NCBI RefSeq assembly: GCF_002443255.2
Contig: NW_019211459.1
Coordinates: 24,299,790-24,363,789 of the forward strand
Direction of reading: 5' to 3'
Length of the DNA: 64,000 nucleotides
From: Varroa destructor
Lineage: Eukaryota > Arthropoda > Arachnida > Mesostigmata > Varroidae
Positions 51,595-64,000 of the stretch are shown one piece after another; within the stretch, counting starts at the first letter, position 1; every line of letters begins with the position of its first letter. A program made the position numbers and the translations under genes. The notes under the pieces were generated by a model that saw only the letters and a program-made list of their open reading frames with translations, had not been told where the DNA came from and made no database searches.

Positions 51595-54500
51595 ATTTAC
51601 CGATCCGACCTCTATATCATTAGAAAATAATGCGTTACATGTCTCTGGTACTTGAACAGTTTTGTCAAGAGTCAAATGAGTTAAAATCCGCTCTATTTGG
51701 AGGATCACCGGTTGCAATAAATTCTTTGATGTCGTCCTGGTCTTGTGGGCGTTTGCCTTGAAGCAACTCCATTAGATAGTTATATTTTTTTTTCATTTTA
51801 GTATGGAGCTCCCTCTTGAAGCAGCCTACTGTCAATCAGTGTTCAAAACTTGTTATTGCATGTACTAATACTGCATATGGCTATATTTGGCCGTTATATA
51901 GAGAAAGAGCTGTTTCTCACGAGATATCTTTACTGCTTACTCAAGAGTATTTCTAATATTTTTTTTGTAAATGATAAGTGATATGATACTAAATCATTGC
52001 GGGTTCCGACCGGCAAGCTGTTGTAATTTTAAATTACCCCTACTGCCTACCCCTAATTAAACTACCCCTAGTACCTTGTCACTGTAATGAAGGTTTTGAT
52101 TGTGAATATAGTAAATTATCGATTAACAAACGAATCAACATGTTGTCGCCGATCTTTGCGTCAAGGTTCAAGGTATTTCGAGTACAGCAATGATATCAAC
52201 TGTATCTAGATTTCAGACGCCGAATTATGTAGCTCCTATGTTTCTGAATATGGATTAAAGACAGGAGTTCTTCAATAGTAAGTGTGCTGATCGTACTACT
52301 TCCATCGCGCTCATTTTTTTTGCCACTATATTGGGCCCTAACCGAAATTTTTTACCAGTCATGCTTTTGATCTTTTTGGCCAAACGCAACATACCGTTAG
52401 AAAGCTAATTCTTTATTCTACCAATAGTTTTATCTGTAGGGTTTCATGGAAAAATACATGCATAATTCTATCCTATGCTTGAACCTTGAATCGTATCTTC
52501 GATACAAAGATCATATTCCCCGTCGAATCCGATTTAGCTTTAATAGGAGACTAGAAAAAAAGCAAACGTTCATTTTAGACAACTCAGCGAAATTCGATGA
52601 CCGAAAAGAGAATCTTAAACAATAATTAATTCAGGTCTTTTATCTTTAGCTCTAATTTATGTTTTTACTATCTTATACTCTCTTCAGTATTTTAAGATTC
52701 GTCTCAAATCTTTTTTGCTTCTCTCCAAAAATCTTTATTGTTTATTCAATTGATTAAAGCCGGTTTTTCGTTTTTTCTGTGTATTTCTTTGATACGGGAT
52801 CCTATATTCTTACGGCTATTATTTTGAATATGGTTGTTTCACAAAGTGTTGAATTTTTAGCATTCTCAGAAACACGGTGCGTTCATTTTGAAACCCAATA
52901 CATTTTTTTGCGACCAATAAACGACAAGGCTAGCGAAATTGCGAAAGGGCGCCTAACCACCCATTGGAAAGAAGCAGGGGATTACAAACTCTGTGACCGC
53001 CTACTATAGACCGGCGTGCCTTCTACCAGGGGGCGCAAACGCTCACCCGATATTCGCTTCGACGTTCTCGTGAAGTCAAGTAAGCATACGAGTTATCTCA
53101 GACTCGTCTATATACAGACTTTTCGATCTGCCAAATATATCGTTATCATTAAAAACGTCAACGTCTACCTCGAATTTTCTAAGTATTAACTGTTGGATTA
53201 GTAAAAGTGTTTCCACTTCCCTTCGGGCGTTCTCTAATATACCGCTCAAAAGCACTCTTCCTGCTCTGGAAACGTGCTAACGGTATTTTCCGGAAAACAC
53301 AATCTCGACTTGAAGAAACTTCACAAGGATAGATACTTTAGGTGAAAAGGAACCCATTTTCAGCACTTTTTGTTGTATGTCTTTAGTCGAAACTTAACGC
53401 GCCTAGAAAATTTACCTTGGACACGGTAACAACACTATCGAAAGAAGACTGCTCAAAAATGGTTTGACACGACTGTCGTTGATTGCTCCAATTCCTTTAG
53501 ATTCACAAAAAAAAAATTAGAGCATGAGTACCTAATGAGCTTAACGCATCAAATAAGAAATTATCGTTTGACATACTATTTCAACATTTCACCCTGTATC
53601 GGGCGACCGTTGTTGTTCTACAGAATTGTTCTCGGTGATGAGGAGGCTCAATAGATTTATTTCGTAGTAAACATTTGTCAACGCAAAGATAGGGCCCATT
53701 TTGACATAGTCTAGTTTATCTGTTGCTTGCTGTTATGTAGCAAGTGTAAAATTTCATTTTATAAATCAAATAATCAAATGCCTATTAAAATTGATAATAA
53801 CACGACCGCGCATACGAGGATTAAATACGACGCTGTGGTTCCATGAATTTGAAATAAGGAAACTGCTGCAAGTCACCGCCTAGAATAAAAAAACTAATTT
53901 AGGTAAAACGTATCTTGTTGTGAATGATGAGAAGATTCATGTGGAAGCCACTACAAGATAAAGAAGCCCCCAAGGATACCAAACACATTTGTCATGCCTA
54001 TGGACATATGAATACATACATAGACACGATGGTCTCACTTCTTAACGGCAAATTTAGATTGACGACGATCAGTGCGACAGGTTGGTGACGTTGAATCTGT
54101 GCTCTACGTCGTGGACGCACTGTAGTATCAACAGGTGCTGTTCTCCCAACGAGCTGATTTACAACGGCAAAATGATTATCTTCATTACAAATTAGGAGAT
54201 GTACAAATCAATCTGTTATACGTGCTCTAGACGTTCTAGCCTTATTTCGCTTAAAATTTCATTAGGCTTAACGTATACAACTATTGCGTAATAAAAACAA
54301 TTGACAAAATTAATTTGAGTAACTTCCTCTTTGCATAATTTTTAATGATGAGAAACCAACCTCTGTCTGCCGCCTTCTCGTAACGCTCTACCCTAAAACG
54401 CCACCATTAGCTAGCCGCCGTTTCGAAGTCGGAGCGAAAGCTCGAATAGTTCGTCTTTGATGTCTTTCCACGAGAGTCTTCACGTTTCGTTCATCCCAGA

Positions 54501-57500
54501 CACGAGCAAGTCGGGAAGCGTATATAATGTTGTGAATTGGTTTTGTCACCGCCGCTGCTCGTATGCCTGCACACCTATGGCGTTGTCTACCAGCCCCATC
54601 CTAGCTGTCTACCCAAAACAGCACAGCGTCAACTGTTTATAGCCATAGCACCATATTCGCCTCAGGTGATTCTCTCCCCCGCGGCGCTCCGCCAATCTTC
54701 GTTGTTGTGGTTCGCAAGCGGCTTCTGCTGCTGTTGAGAAGTTGAGATCTACCACAAACAGCAGTCGCCATAAGCATGAGCGTAGAAAGCTCCGGCGCCA
54801 GGAGTGTTGGCAAGGGACATTGATCGCGTGACGAACGCAGCAGAAAAGGCAAGGATACGTGGACATCAGAATAGAGGTAGCAAACTTGCGGCAGTAAAAA
54901 AAGAATGAAGGAGTGAGAGGGTCGACAAATAATAAGAGTTAGGGCGCTGTTCGAGGCTGTGGATAGGCCATCGAAAAGAACAAGGCTGCTCGCAGTTCCG
55001 GGGTAGTCAAAAGGGGAAGTGGACATTGGTGCTGTGTCCGTCTGGCGAAGGACGAACACTGTGAAGACTAACGATGCGGACGGAGTGGAATGCTGCTAGA
55101 AGTCTGCGGTAGCAAGCAAGTTGCTAGTCGACTAGGCCACAACAGGTAGAACGAATGTCTCGTTGAAGGAGTCTCTCGCGCGACGGGGGCTTAACATTAC
55201 CCCCGATTTTTTGGAGCTGGATCAATCATCTGTCGACGCCGAAGTGAAGATGGTCTATAGGCTTCTGATCTGTGCTCAGGTGCTGTGACCCTGTAGTGTT
55301 TCAAACAGAGAACTAATTCAGGAAAGTAGTTGTACAAAGCGGAATATAGTAGAAACAAAGCAAAAGCGTGTGCGGACGAGTAGAGAATTCGTCAAAAACT
55401 AGAAGAATATGGAAGCCGGTAATTCTACAATGCATTTGTGCATGCATTTCTATTGTATGTAAATGTTAAGGTACCCCGCAGATGAAATAGCAGTAGCGAA
55501 TTCTCTTACAATGACGATGGTAAAGATACACCATAGCGAGGGTCAAGAACGTTGATCAGACACCTTACGGGGCTGTCTTCCATTTTAGCACAGATATTCC
55601 ACGAATTCTTTTGAAACGATCTCGAGTTTCATTGTCCTTTAACTGTCACTTCTCAAGCTGTTGACGAAGTTAGTCGAGCCGCCGCCGCCGCCCCCGGATT
55701 TTACGTCCCAGCCACCACTTCTTTCATTTTCGTCTATAGTTGTTCCAGCGTTAGCCCTTTGCCATCATAGGCAAGGAGGTTTCGTGGCTCCTCACCAGCT
55801 ACCAGCTCTGCCAGAAGGCCTTCTTTCTTGCACGGCGGCTGGTTTTGGCCAGAAGAGCTTGCGCATGGACGTGTATCTGGTCGGCCCTTTCGCTAGCTAG
55901 CTTGTAGTCAGCTTGACCGTCGATCACCAATCGAGTCCACGGGTCTGATGCGTGACTCTCAGTAGTGCCGAGCGAAACTCCGGCGTTGCGTCCACGCTAC
56001 AGCTTAGCTCAGTTGAGAAAGCGAGCGAATTGTCGGCAGTAACAGCGGCAGCGATTTTCCAACAGGCAGCAACGTAAAATCGCCAGCACTAGCCGTTGCA
56101 GTAGTGGGTGAACAACCGTAAGAAGCTACTATCAGAAAGGACGGTTCTATTGAACACAACACTATCAACGATAACCACTGGCATTTCGACGGCTTACAGT
56201 CCAATCTGGTCTGGTGGCACCAGCAGTTCGTGGCGGATCAGAACGAATTAATTCGCATAGTTAGTTGCTATAGCTGTTTACTATTCGGACGTTCAAACGC
56301 TGAGCGTCCAGCGCTAGTAACCAGTGACGAGTGACCATTAGAATAGGCCACTCCGGTGACAGCCATTCCGGCGCCTAACGGCGTTACCCGCTCACACTGG
56401 TCTAGCGATCGTTGTCGGAATCGGTCAAGCCGGCGTGTGCTAATTTTAGGAAAGATCTGCTGGTACTCGTTAACCGAACAAAATGTATCCATCCATTAGG
56501 ATAAGCGTCGACTACTAACAATAGACAATACACAAAGAATACAGTCAACAAATATCAGCCGCCGATTATAACAGAGAAAGTGAACAGGAGAGCGAAGCTT
56601 AACCTAGAGTTAGTTAGACTCCTGAGTAAATAGGAGTAATTTAATCATAATAACAACAAAATCGATCCTGACTATACATCGAGATGATAAGGACTTGTAC
56701 GGTTGAGCTTCGGATTCGTTCTGACCAGTTTCATTAGCGATCTGTTTGGTGTTGCATGGTGAATCATGGTAGTAATAACCGGTCATGTAGTGCAGAGAGC
56801 GGCGTATCTGCCATAGTATCATTTGTTTCGTCGAAAGTGTGCAATCGTGTTATCTGGACATTTGGCGCGTGTTTTCCCTATCAGGCTGTAGGATGGTTTA
56901 AGCAGACCGTCGCGAGAAAGGGGTGTAATATAATTCGTACGGCTGCTTACGGTTGATCGACAAACCACGCGAGACGAAAGAGCCTGCCATGCGCGCTCGG
57001 GTGGCAGAAAACAATCACGACATACGGTCTACAACAGTGGCAAAATGAACTACGTAAAGTAGAACGTAATAGGTCTCGTGCCACTTCTGAAGTGACACAA
57101 AAAGCAACTATACGAAGCTTTGAGTTTTTAGAGAAGAAGAAAAAACAATTATTCTGTATCATGGAGGGATAGTATCGATGAACTGCCTTGTTCAGTAAAG
57201 CCGCCCGGTGTGAAGTGTTGCATTGTGCATTGAAATTTGGCCGTAGTGCTAATTTAAGATTAGAGTTTACGCTGTTTATGGGCAAACAGTTAACACCTAT
57301 CGTCAAGATCACCGAGTCATGGCTTTCATAAGATATCTGCAGGAAAGAGTCGATTAATATCACCGCTAATTATTCGTATTCGTTGATAGTTGGGTTTCGC
57401 GAGCGTGCATAATTGCTTTTTTCATGCTCATAGCACCAGTGGCAGTGGTAACCTTTTGTGACCACTTGCGCCACTTGAAAGTGATATTTGCAAGATAATC

Positions 57501-58930
57501 ATTTTTTTTCTCGTCAAGCCTTTATGCGGTTCCTTTGACAAAGCATTTCTACCTTATAGATTTACTTCCGTTGTTATGAGCACATTTGATAACAAACAGT
57601 CACTTAACTAAAAAAAAGGTGGACTTAGACTCAAAATAGTTGCCTTTACGTGCACCCTAATCTTTTTATGTGCAGTGATCAGCATTGACAAGCCGTAAAC
57701 ATCATATCGAACAAGATCTGCGCAAATATCAATTTCGTTCACAGCGTTCAGTTGATGACACGCGTATCGCCGGAGAGAGTGGCCACAGATCAGCTGTTGC
57801 ATTTAACCGGCAGCGTTTTGCAGTTGCTGCTGCACGCAAGGGCACCATGCGAAGATTGAAGTGCAGGAAAAACATGGCAAAGGTTCTGGCCTAATGTAGC
57901 ACATATGTATCTAGTCCAGAATTGATTGCGTCCTGTTGTCTTCTAAGACGAGAACCTGCCTAAACATTACGTAGACTGAATGCTCCCTATCTAAAAGCAA
58001 GCCATCCATTTATTTCGCCGAACGATGCGTGCCGGCGTGGTGTCACTAGGATAGAATTCGTGGATCAAAATGCAACCACTACTAAGGCCCTCGGTACATA
58101 TGGGCATCGTCCTAATCGTTGCATTGTCATTGTCCTACAGTTCAGCAACGGATGCCTTTTAGTGCAATTGCAACTCATAGAGGAAAGACAACAGCGGTGG
58201 GCTGTTGGCAGTTTTTCTTCGCGCGAAGACCTCGACAAAAGCAGGGAACAAATCGAGACTTACGGCCGTGAGTTTGCATAATCCAAAGCAATTCATTCTC
58301 TTACGTTGCTCATAATCCAGTAGCTCGACCGGTGATCAAAGCAGCCGCCATCGTTGGCGTTCGGTTAGCGAAAAGCTGGAAAAAAGAAGATTGGACTGTC
58401 AATCAGTGAGTGTGGATGGATCAGTCAGACATCGGCCGACCGTGTATTGTTGTGTGTTGCTGAGAAGTACAATTGTCGGTTGGTGAAAAAGGGTTGGTAC
58501 CCGTTAGTCCAACTGGCGAGAAACAACGGACGTAAGGTGAGCGCAAGACAGAGAGGAAGATAAAAACCAGAGTATACCCAAGGTTCCCAAAGATGAACGT
58601 GTTATCTTATAGGTATTATAAGATTATAGTTTGAGCTAGGTTTTGAAATATATTGCTGTATAGACATGGTGGAAGGACGCAGACCAATAGATTTATGTTT
58701 AATTTTCAGTCAGATGGTGTAGAAACTGACAGAGAACGTGATATAACTTCCAAATTAACTCAGCTCTGCAGTTGGAATACAGGAATATTAGAAAAGGCTC
58801 ATTCACAGAGAAGGCGGGGGGAGAGGCGATAATAGGAGAGAGAAAAAAATAGGACATACGTATTCGATTTCTTGCCTTGCCGACTTGCAAGAGTTAAAGT
58901 AACATTCATGGTGTTTATTTTCGTGATTAC

Positions 58931-60020
58931 ACAGGGTTGTCAAAAAAGTATTGACGGTTTCTCTAGCTAGATTACTTTGAGATTACACGTCTTTGATAAT
59001 GAATCATGTCGAGCCAGCATTAGTGCCGTTTAAAAGGTGAGATCTGACAGTTGTAGATATACTAAAGCTGTTTGTATCACTTTTACTCAGACCCAAAATA
59101 AAGCGGCTTAAAGATAAGCGGATTTTCTACAAAAAAAATCGCCATCTTTTACAATCTCTCAATGATAAAGACATAAATATTGTTCAGACCTATAAACAAT
59201 TTCTGATGTTCATAGGCTTGAAACGATTTTTGAACTGGAAATTTCGATGTACGAGTACGAAAATGGTTGATGAAATTAGCATGCTAAAGTTGAACGAGGG
59301 CGACGCGTAAGTAGCCATGACATTGCCAAGAAACTCAATATTCATCACCAAATAATTTTAAACCATTTGCAGAAAGCTGACTACAAAAAAAAAAGCTCGT
59401 TGTTTTTGTGCAACACGAATTGACGCAAGAAAGAGTAACTCAATCGTACTTTTATCTGCGAAATTAAACGGAAACGCAACGAAATTGAGTGATTTTGAAA
59501 GCGGTTGACCGTGGGCAATAAAAGTAGATCACAAACAACAGTGATGCACAAAAAATGCGTTAAATAATTTGTGGTCCGTACCGACATCCAAGTAGATGCT
59601 TGATGGAACTGGAACGAAATCGTGCATCATAAGATGACGTCGATTGGCAAAACAATTGACGCAAACCTCTACTGGTTTGCTTACAACTAATAAGATCACA
59701 AGGAGCCATAGAAAAATCGAACGGGACTGCTAAACAAAAGGGGCGTCGTCTTCCTGCATATTAGACCGCATGTACCTTTGGTTATCCAAGAGAATTAGAA
59801 GAACTTGAATGGGACATTTTGATACTTTCGCCTTATAACCAAGATCTTGGAGCAAAGGATTGTTATCTGAAAGAGTCCTCGCGGAACTCCTGCGATGGTA
59901 TATATTTAATTTCGAAAGAGGGATCACATGTTACCATTTTCGAAATTATCCGGTGATGGGATCACAGTGCTAGCAGAAAAATGTAGAAGGTCATCGATCA
60001 AAATAGCGTATATCTAATAT
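58931..60020 (+). mobile_element. Mariner-family transposon relic with dead transposase
   Basis: The plus strand reads through stops and frameshifts as a mariner transposase in the right order. A helix-turn-helix piece (DIAKKLNIHHQIILNHLQK, near 59320) is followed by FICEIKRKRNEIE and KRLTVGNK (matching the KRNE...KRIVTGDEKW region). Then come WNWNEIVHHKM, GKTIDANLYW and NKRGVVFLH...RPHVPLVIQE, where the canonical HDNARPH has lost residues and the catalytic Asp. The C-terminal part is poorly preserved. Upstream, 58931-58965 starts with an ACAGGGTTGTCAAAAAAGTA stretch that resembles a mariner terminal inverted repeat; the matching 3' repeat was not found. At least five in-frame stops show it is inactive. 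Confidence 0.85.
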
Positions 60021-63000
60021 AGTAATACTGCTTGAAAGTATTTTAATTAATTTTGGCTTATAAAATCTTCATCGATTGTTTTCACTTTTTACTCTGAAGG
60101 CTGACAGATTAAGACTGCCCTGGTTGAGGAACGGGCCCGTCCATTTAACCTTGGCCTTTGGTATCTGTACTAAAATCAAGGCGATCCATCTCAAGTGCTA
60201 AAACTACGGTTAATAGTGGGGAAAAAAAAAGCTTTTATCCGATTCATTATTCTACTATTATATTAGTAGTTTCAATTCTAGTAAGAAGTAACAATAGTTC
60301 CATTGTTTCGGGTGTAGCGTGCACTATTTCTAGCATTTATGTAGTAAGCAAAAGATGCAGTAGTTAGCTTGCAAGATACTGGCAAGAATTTGCAGTTTAA
60401 GTAAGTATATACATTTCATGATAAAATATTTGCACTATGGAAAAACAAATTACATGTTAGACAGTAACGAAGGTTGCGAACAGAAACAAGCGACATACTG
60501 TTATTATGTACATGACAAATATATATGAGATTGTTTACTATTTAATGGGAGTGAACACTTGCAGTGATGTAACTAATACTTTGCAAAAGCATAAGTGCAA
60601 ATATCGATTATAAATCTATCTGTATATGCGAATTAGTATATGGGTCATGTCTTCTAAGATAAAAAAAAATATCTGCTTAAATTACTGCCGAGATCCAAAT
60701 GCGGTTAGGTGCCAATATGGCAGAAACATAATTGTGTCGTGCTCTACAAACATTAGCTATCTACTTGAAAATCAGACGAAAAGCCAAACTGGATTCAGTT
60801 TCCAGGCAGTCGTAGAATTTACACTTTACAACTGTACTAGTCGATCAGTGTATAAATAAACATTTGTTCATCATTTTTGTAGCGGTGTTTATCATGTTGT
60901 AGTTATGGCACAACTTGATGCATTTCGGTGATGAATGAAAAAAAAAGTGTTTGTTGTCGATGGCTGGTCCTTCGCGCTCTCTCGAGCCGCTTGACGTATT
61001 ATGAGACTAAAGTTTCTTTAGTTGTGCTGCGTGAAAGTTTTACTTATTTAAATAAATTAATTTGCTAAACAAAGAACGGTTATAAGAAGGCTTTCACTTC
61101 GAATGGATTTCCAAGCTACTACTATGGGATCCAACTGAATTGGTTTTTCAGTACAAGGTTAATGGCTCCGCGCAGAAATCCAAATCGATTTAGATGGGAA
61201 ATATTTAGGTAGACTACATTAAAACACCAATGGTGCCAGGATAGATAGGTGAGCTCTCAGAGGCATTTGTTGTATGCTCAAAAAGCAAACGCTGTCGCGT
61301 ACCTTTGCCAACAGCAGTTTGGTTTTACATTGCTTTTCGCAGATTGAATTAACTGATCTTAATGTTGGGACAAATACATTTAACTAGAAATACCCGTATT
61401 ATCTGTCACCATTTTGCCTATAGCCATGCCAGTATGCTCCAGACAAATTCATGCTTGTATCCTTGGGTGTGAGAGCTTACCGATCGGGAATTCATGATTC
61501 AAACTTTACTATGATATCCACGAGTTGGGTGTTTGAACAAGTGATGTCTTGTAATAAAAAATAACCAACTATTGTTTTGCGGGAGGACGATTCATACTTT
61601 TGCTTTTTTTCTTCAATATTATTTAATTAACGTACGCTGCAAAATGAAGAGTTTTCTCTTTCGAAATCAAATAAAGCGAGCAACTTTTAATATTTTAAAA
61701 ATTAATGTCTTTCTCCATGTAGCTTGGTTTTGGCAACACGAACACGCTGAAGAGGGGAGCCAGTCATATAAACTAGGTAGATCCGAGTTAAAATGATGAT
61801 CTACAGCAAAAGAATAATATATCTAAGTATTTCTCGTTATGAAATGTAGCCATAAATGCAATACGCTTCTAACGGAACAAAGTCGTACAACCAAGAGAAA
61901 ACTCTTCTTCATTGGTGAAGTCGAATTAGGTTAAATGCGCGGACGTGCAACCATGTGGGGGCCCTCCTTTCAATACTTAGTCTCCTTCTAGAATATGAAC
62001 TTCTCAATTTATCTATCTGTCCATTTCTTGTATATATATATATATATATATATTGTCCTAGAATTGAATTTTCAGTGTTTACTGAGCTTAACTTATACTG
62101 GGGAAAGCAGAGCCCATGGAACCGTATGAAACTGCCAAAGGTCATCCAACATTTTTGACAGCGCGCGACTGTGAAATTCGCACAAAAATTAATGTCGAAT
62201 ATTTTTTTCGCTCAATGGGATTCTGCTGCTCGTGAATTACCTTGCCGATACGATAATTTACCCCTAACATCCTGCACCATGCTACATTCATATATATGAG
62301 CCCGAGGTTTGTCGAAGAGACCGTCACGATGTAATGACATCAAGCACATATTTCTTGAACTAATAAAGAATAGTATGCACAGATGGCTATATTGACCCGT
62401 TCATCCCTCATGACGCTTACTTAGCAACTGTGCTACAATTTCAATTACTATTACTATAAAAATTCCTTCGAGACTCCTTTGTTGATCATTTATTACATTG
62501 CTAGACCTTTGTGCAAAATCGTCATTGAAAATTGTTTATCTTATTCTGAAATAAGAACGAAAGCGCAAACACTTAAACTTTGAACCGCATTAAACAATAA
62601 ATGGAAGGTTCCTCAGGTTAATGGCGGTACTTACTTTTTTCGTTATCAAACGGGACAAAATAATTTTACTTGTAGGGTTGATCGGCGATTATCCACTTTC
62701 TGTTATGAGTTTCTGTTCTGGGAAAGACGTAAACATTTAAGGTTGTTAGAGAAGATAGCTCTATTATAAAACATTTATATGTAGCTTTATCGAAGGTATT
62801 TCTACACTGTATACTGACGCAGCCCTACAATGTCGTATCTTTTACGGCTCGGCGCATTTATTATCGCGTGTTAAAAGCTCGCTTCCAAAGTCAAACTACT
62901 GTCGGAACGACCTTGGTTTTCTCAATGCGATATACCTTTTATTAACATGCGGTGCGTTATTCTTAAAGTTCTAACTAGCTAGTTAAGTTTATTACGACTA

Positions 63001-64000
63001 TGTTTGGACGAGTCGAAGACAGATATATATGTGTATACATATAACACAACCAGACATGTCGTATGGATGCTAGAGAATATCCAGGTTAAGCAGTACATTG
63101 AAATCGAATGACTTTTATGTACGAATACCTGTCAGCGCAGTAAAGATTGCTCATAATAATAGCTTGAACTGATACGAATAATTCTATAAAACCAACAGCT
63201 ATTGAGGTAACCCAAAAAAAAAAATGGCCATAACCGTAATCGTTCACAAGTGAGCCGATGCGTTAAGGGAAAGGACAGTTACGCATGTCCTGGAATGGTC
63301 TCCATTACAGGGTCCTTCATGGAGGAAAATTCCTTTCAAGAAACATTGGGTATCGAAACAGCAGGAAAAAAATTGATAAACAGATGATCAAACTCATACG
63401 ATAAGATCGCATATTTTATGAATTAATAGCTATTTAGTGGAAACGACATTCCGCATTTACTATGAGCTAGGCACTAAATAAGCAAACCTGATGACACTGT
63501 TGAAGTGACTTTGCACCGCCCGGGCATCTCTCAGCTTTAATGCTCTTCAACGACGTTCAACGCGGTTAGATAGTAAGTTCTATATTATAGAATAGCTCGC
63601 CGCTCGGAATCAGTATGTTTTATATCATATATTAGTATATTAAACAAATTCAAACAAGGTCGACTTCAAATGCTTCGACCTCGTGCAACTATATCGAAAT
63701 GTCATTGAAAGATATGATATGATTTGTGAGAGAATTGTGGTCTTGGTGGGATCAAATATATATATTATGAACCACCGACTGTCTATTTTTTGCCTCGGCT
63801 AAATTTGAAAAATTTATCGAAAATTCAAGGACTAAGTTTTGTAGCAAAGGGCATGTGTCCAGCAAGCAGTAGCTCCAAACACTTTTGCTGTCTTTGAATG
63901 TTCTGGCGGCGGTGCGTACAGGACACTGTTTATCAATAGCAGCTAAAACGTCATTGAAACGTAACGTCAGTCAGTGTTATGCAGTAACAACTAGAAAATT
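60021..64000. other. Non-coding right end
   Basis: AT-rich sequence with one TA array. No exon, RNA gene or mobile element was recognised. Confidence 0.55.
62031..62053. repeat. (TA)n microsatellite
   Basis: TA dinucleotide run in non-coding DNA. Confidence 0.9.

Larger units (their letters stand above)
49925..58930. other. Intergenic stretch with a GC/CpG-richer patch
   Basis: From the cornichon poly(A) signal to the mariner relic no gene could be built. From about 54.4 to 57.4 kb the base composition is clearly richer in GC and CpG, with a (CCG)n run near 55679-55696. This may be old mobile DNA, or the 5' region of a gene whose exons lie elsewhere. Confidence 0.5.

Noticed and set aside
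55661..55900. Proline-rich plus frame from a (CCG)n run
   Set aside because: The proline run follows from the simple repeat; no domain and no splice support.
59200..59310. ATG-containing open segment ending at a GTAAGT-like donor (59306)
   Set aside because: Part of the mariner transposase reading frame rather than a host exon.

Overview
The window looks like animal nuclear DNA, most likely from an arthropod; a chelicerate such as a mite is only a guess. It is AT-rich. Genes are split into short exons by GT-AG introns, simple (TA)n and (CA)n arrays are common, and decayed Tc1/mariner transposons lie between genes. There is no sign of operons, bacterial ribosome sites, phage or CRISPR. Almost all long open frames are chance frames in non-coding DNA. 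The real genes had to be rebuilt from small exons by matching splice sites and reading phase.

Three protein genes can be supported. (1) On the minus strand, positions 9128-14199 hold the last four coding exons of a lipocalin. They carry the GxW motif, the TDY motif and a C-terminal Cys. The signal-peptide exon was not found, and a roughly 4-kb intron holds a CA-type minisatellite. (2) On the minus strand, positions 40789-41901 hold a complete three-exon gene for a small secreted, Cys-rich protein. It has a signal peptide and an antistasin-like cysteine motif. (3) On the plus strand, positions 43773-49887 hold a complete five-exon cornichon gene, a cargo receptor for export from the endoplasmic reticulum, with a poly(A) signal just downstream. 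Genes 2 and 3 are arranged head to head, about 1.9 kb apart.

Mobile DNA: two related Tc1-like transposase relics lie in opposite orientation at 7130-8313 (minus) and 19181-20225 (plus). A mariner relic with many stops lies at 58931-60020. Weaker signals are a LINE endonuclease-like fragment near 1.2-1.6 kb, two tRNA-derived (SINE-like) fragments near 15.3 and 39.05 kb, and a GC-richer patch at 54.4-57.4 kb that may include an LTR edge. Several short, almost perfect hairpins are scattered through the window, some next to or around (TA)n tracts.

The rest (most of 1-7 kb, 20-40 kb, 50-58 kb and 60-64 kb) is non-coding as far as can be read. A few splice-site-bounded open segments there could be single exons of unrecognised genes; they are listed as findings rather than genes. 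The three genes show no functional link. The lipocalin and the antistasin-like protein would be secreted, and cornichon acts in the early secretory pathway.
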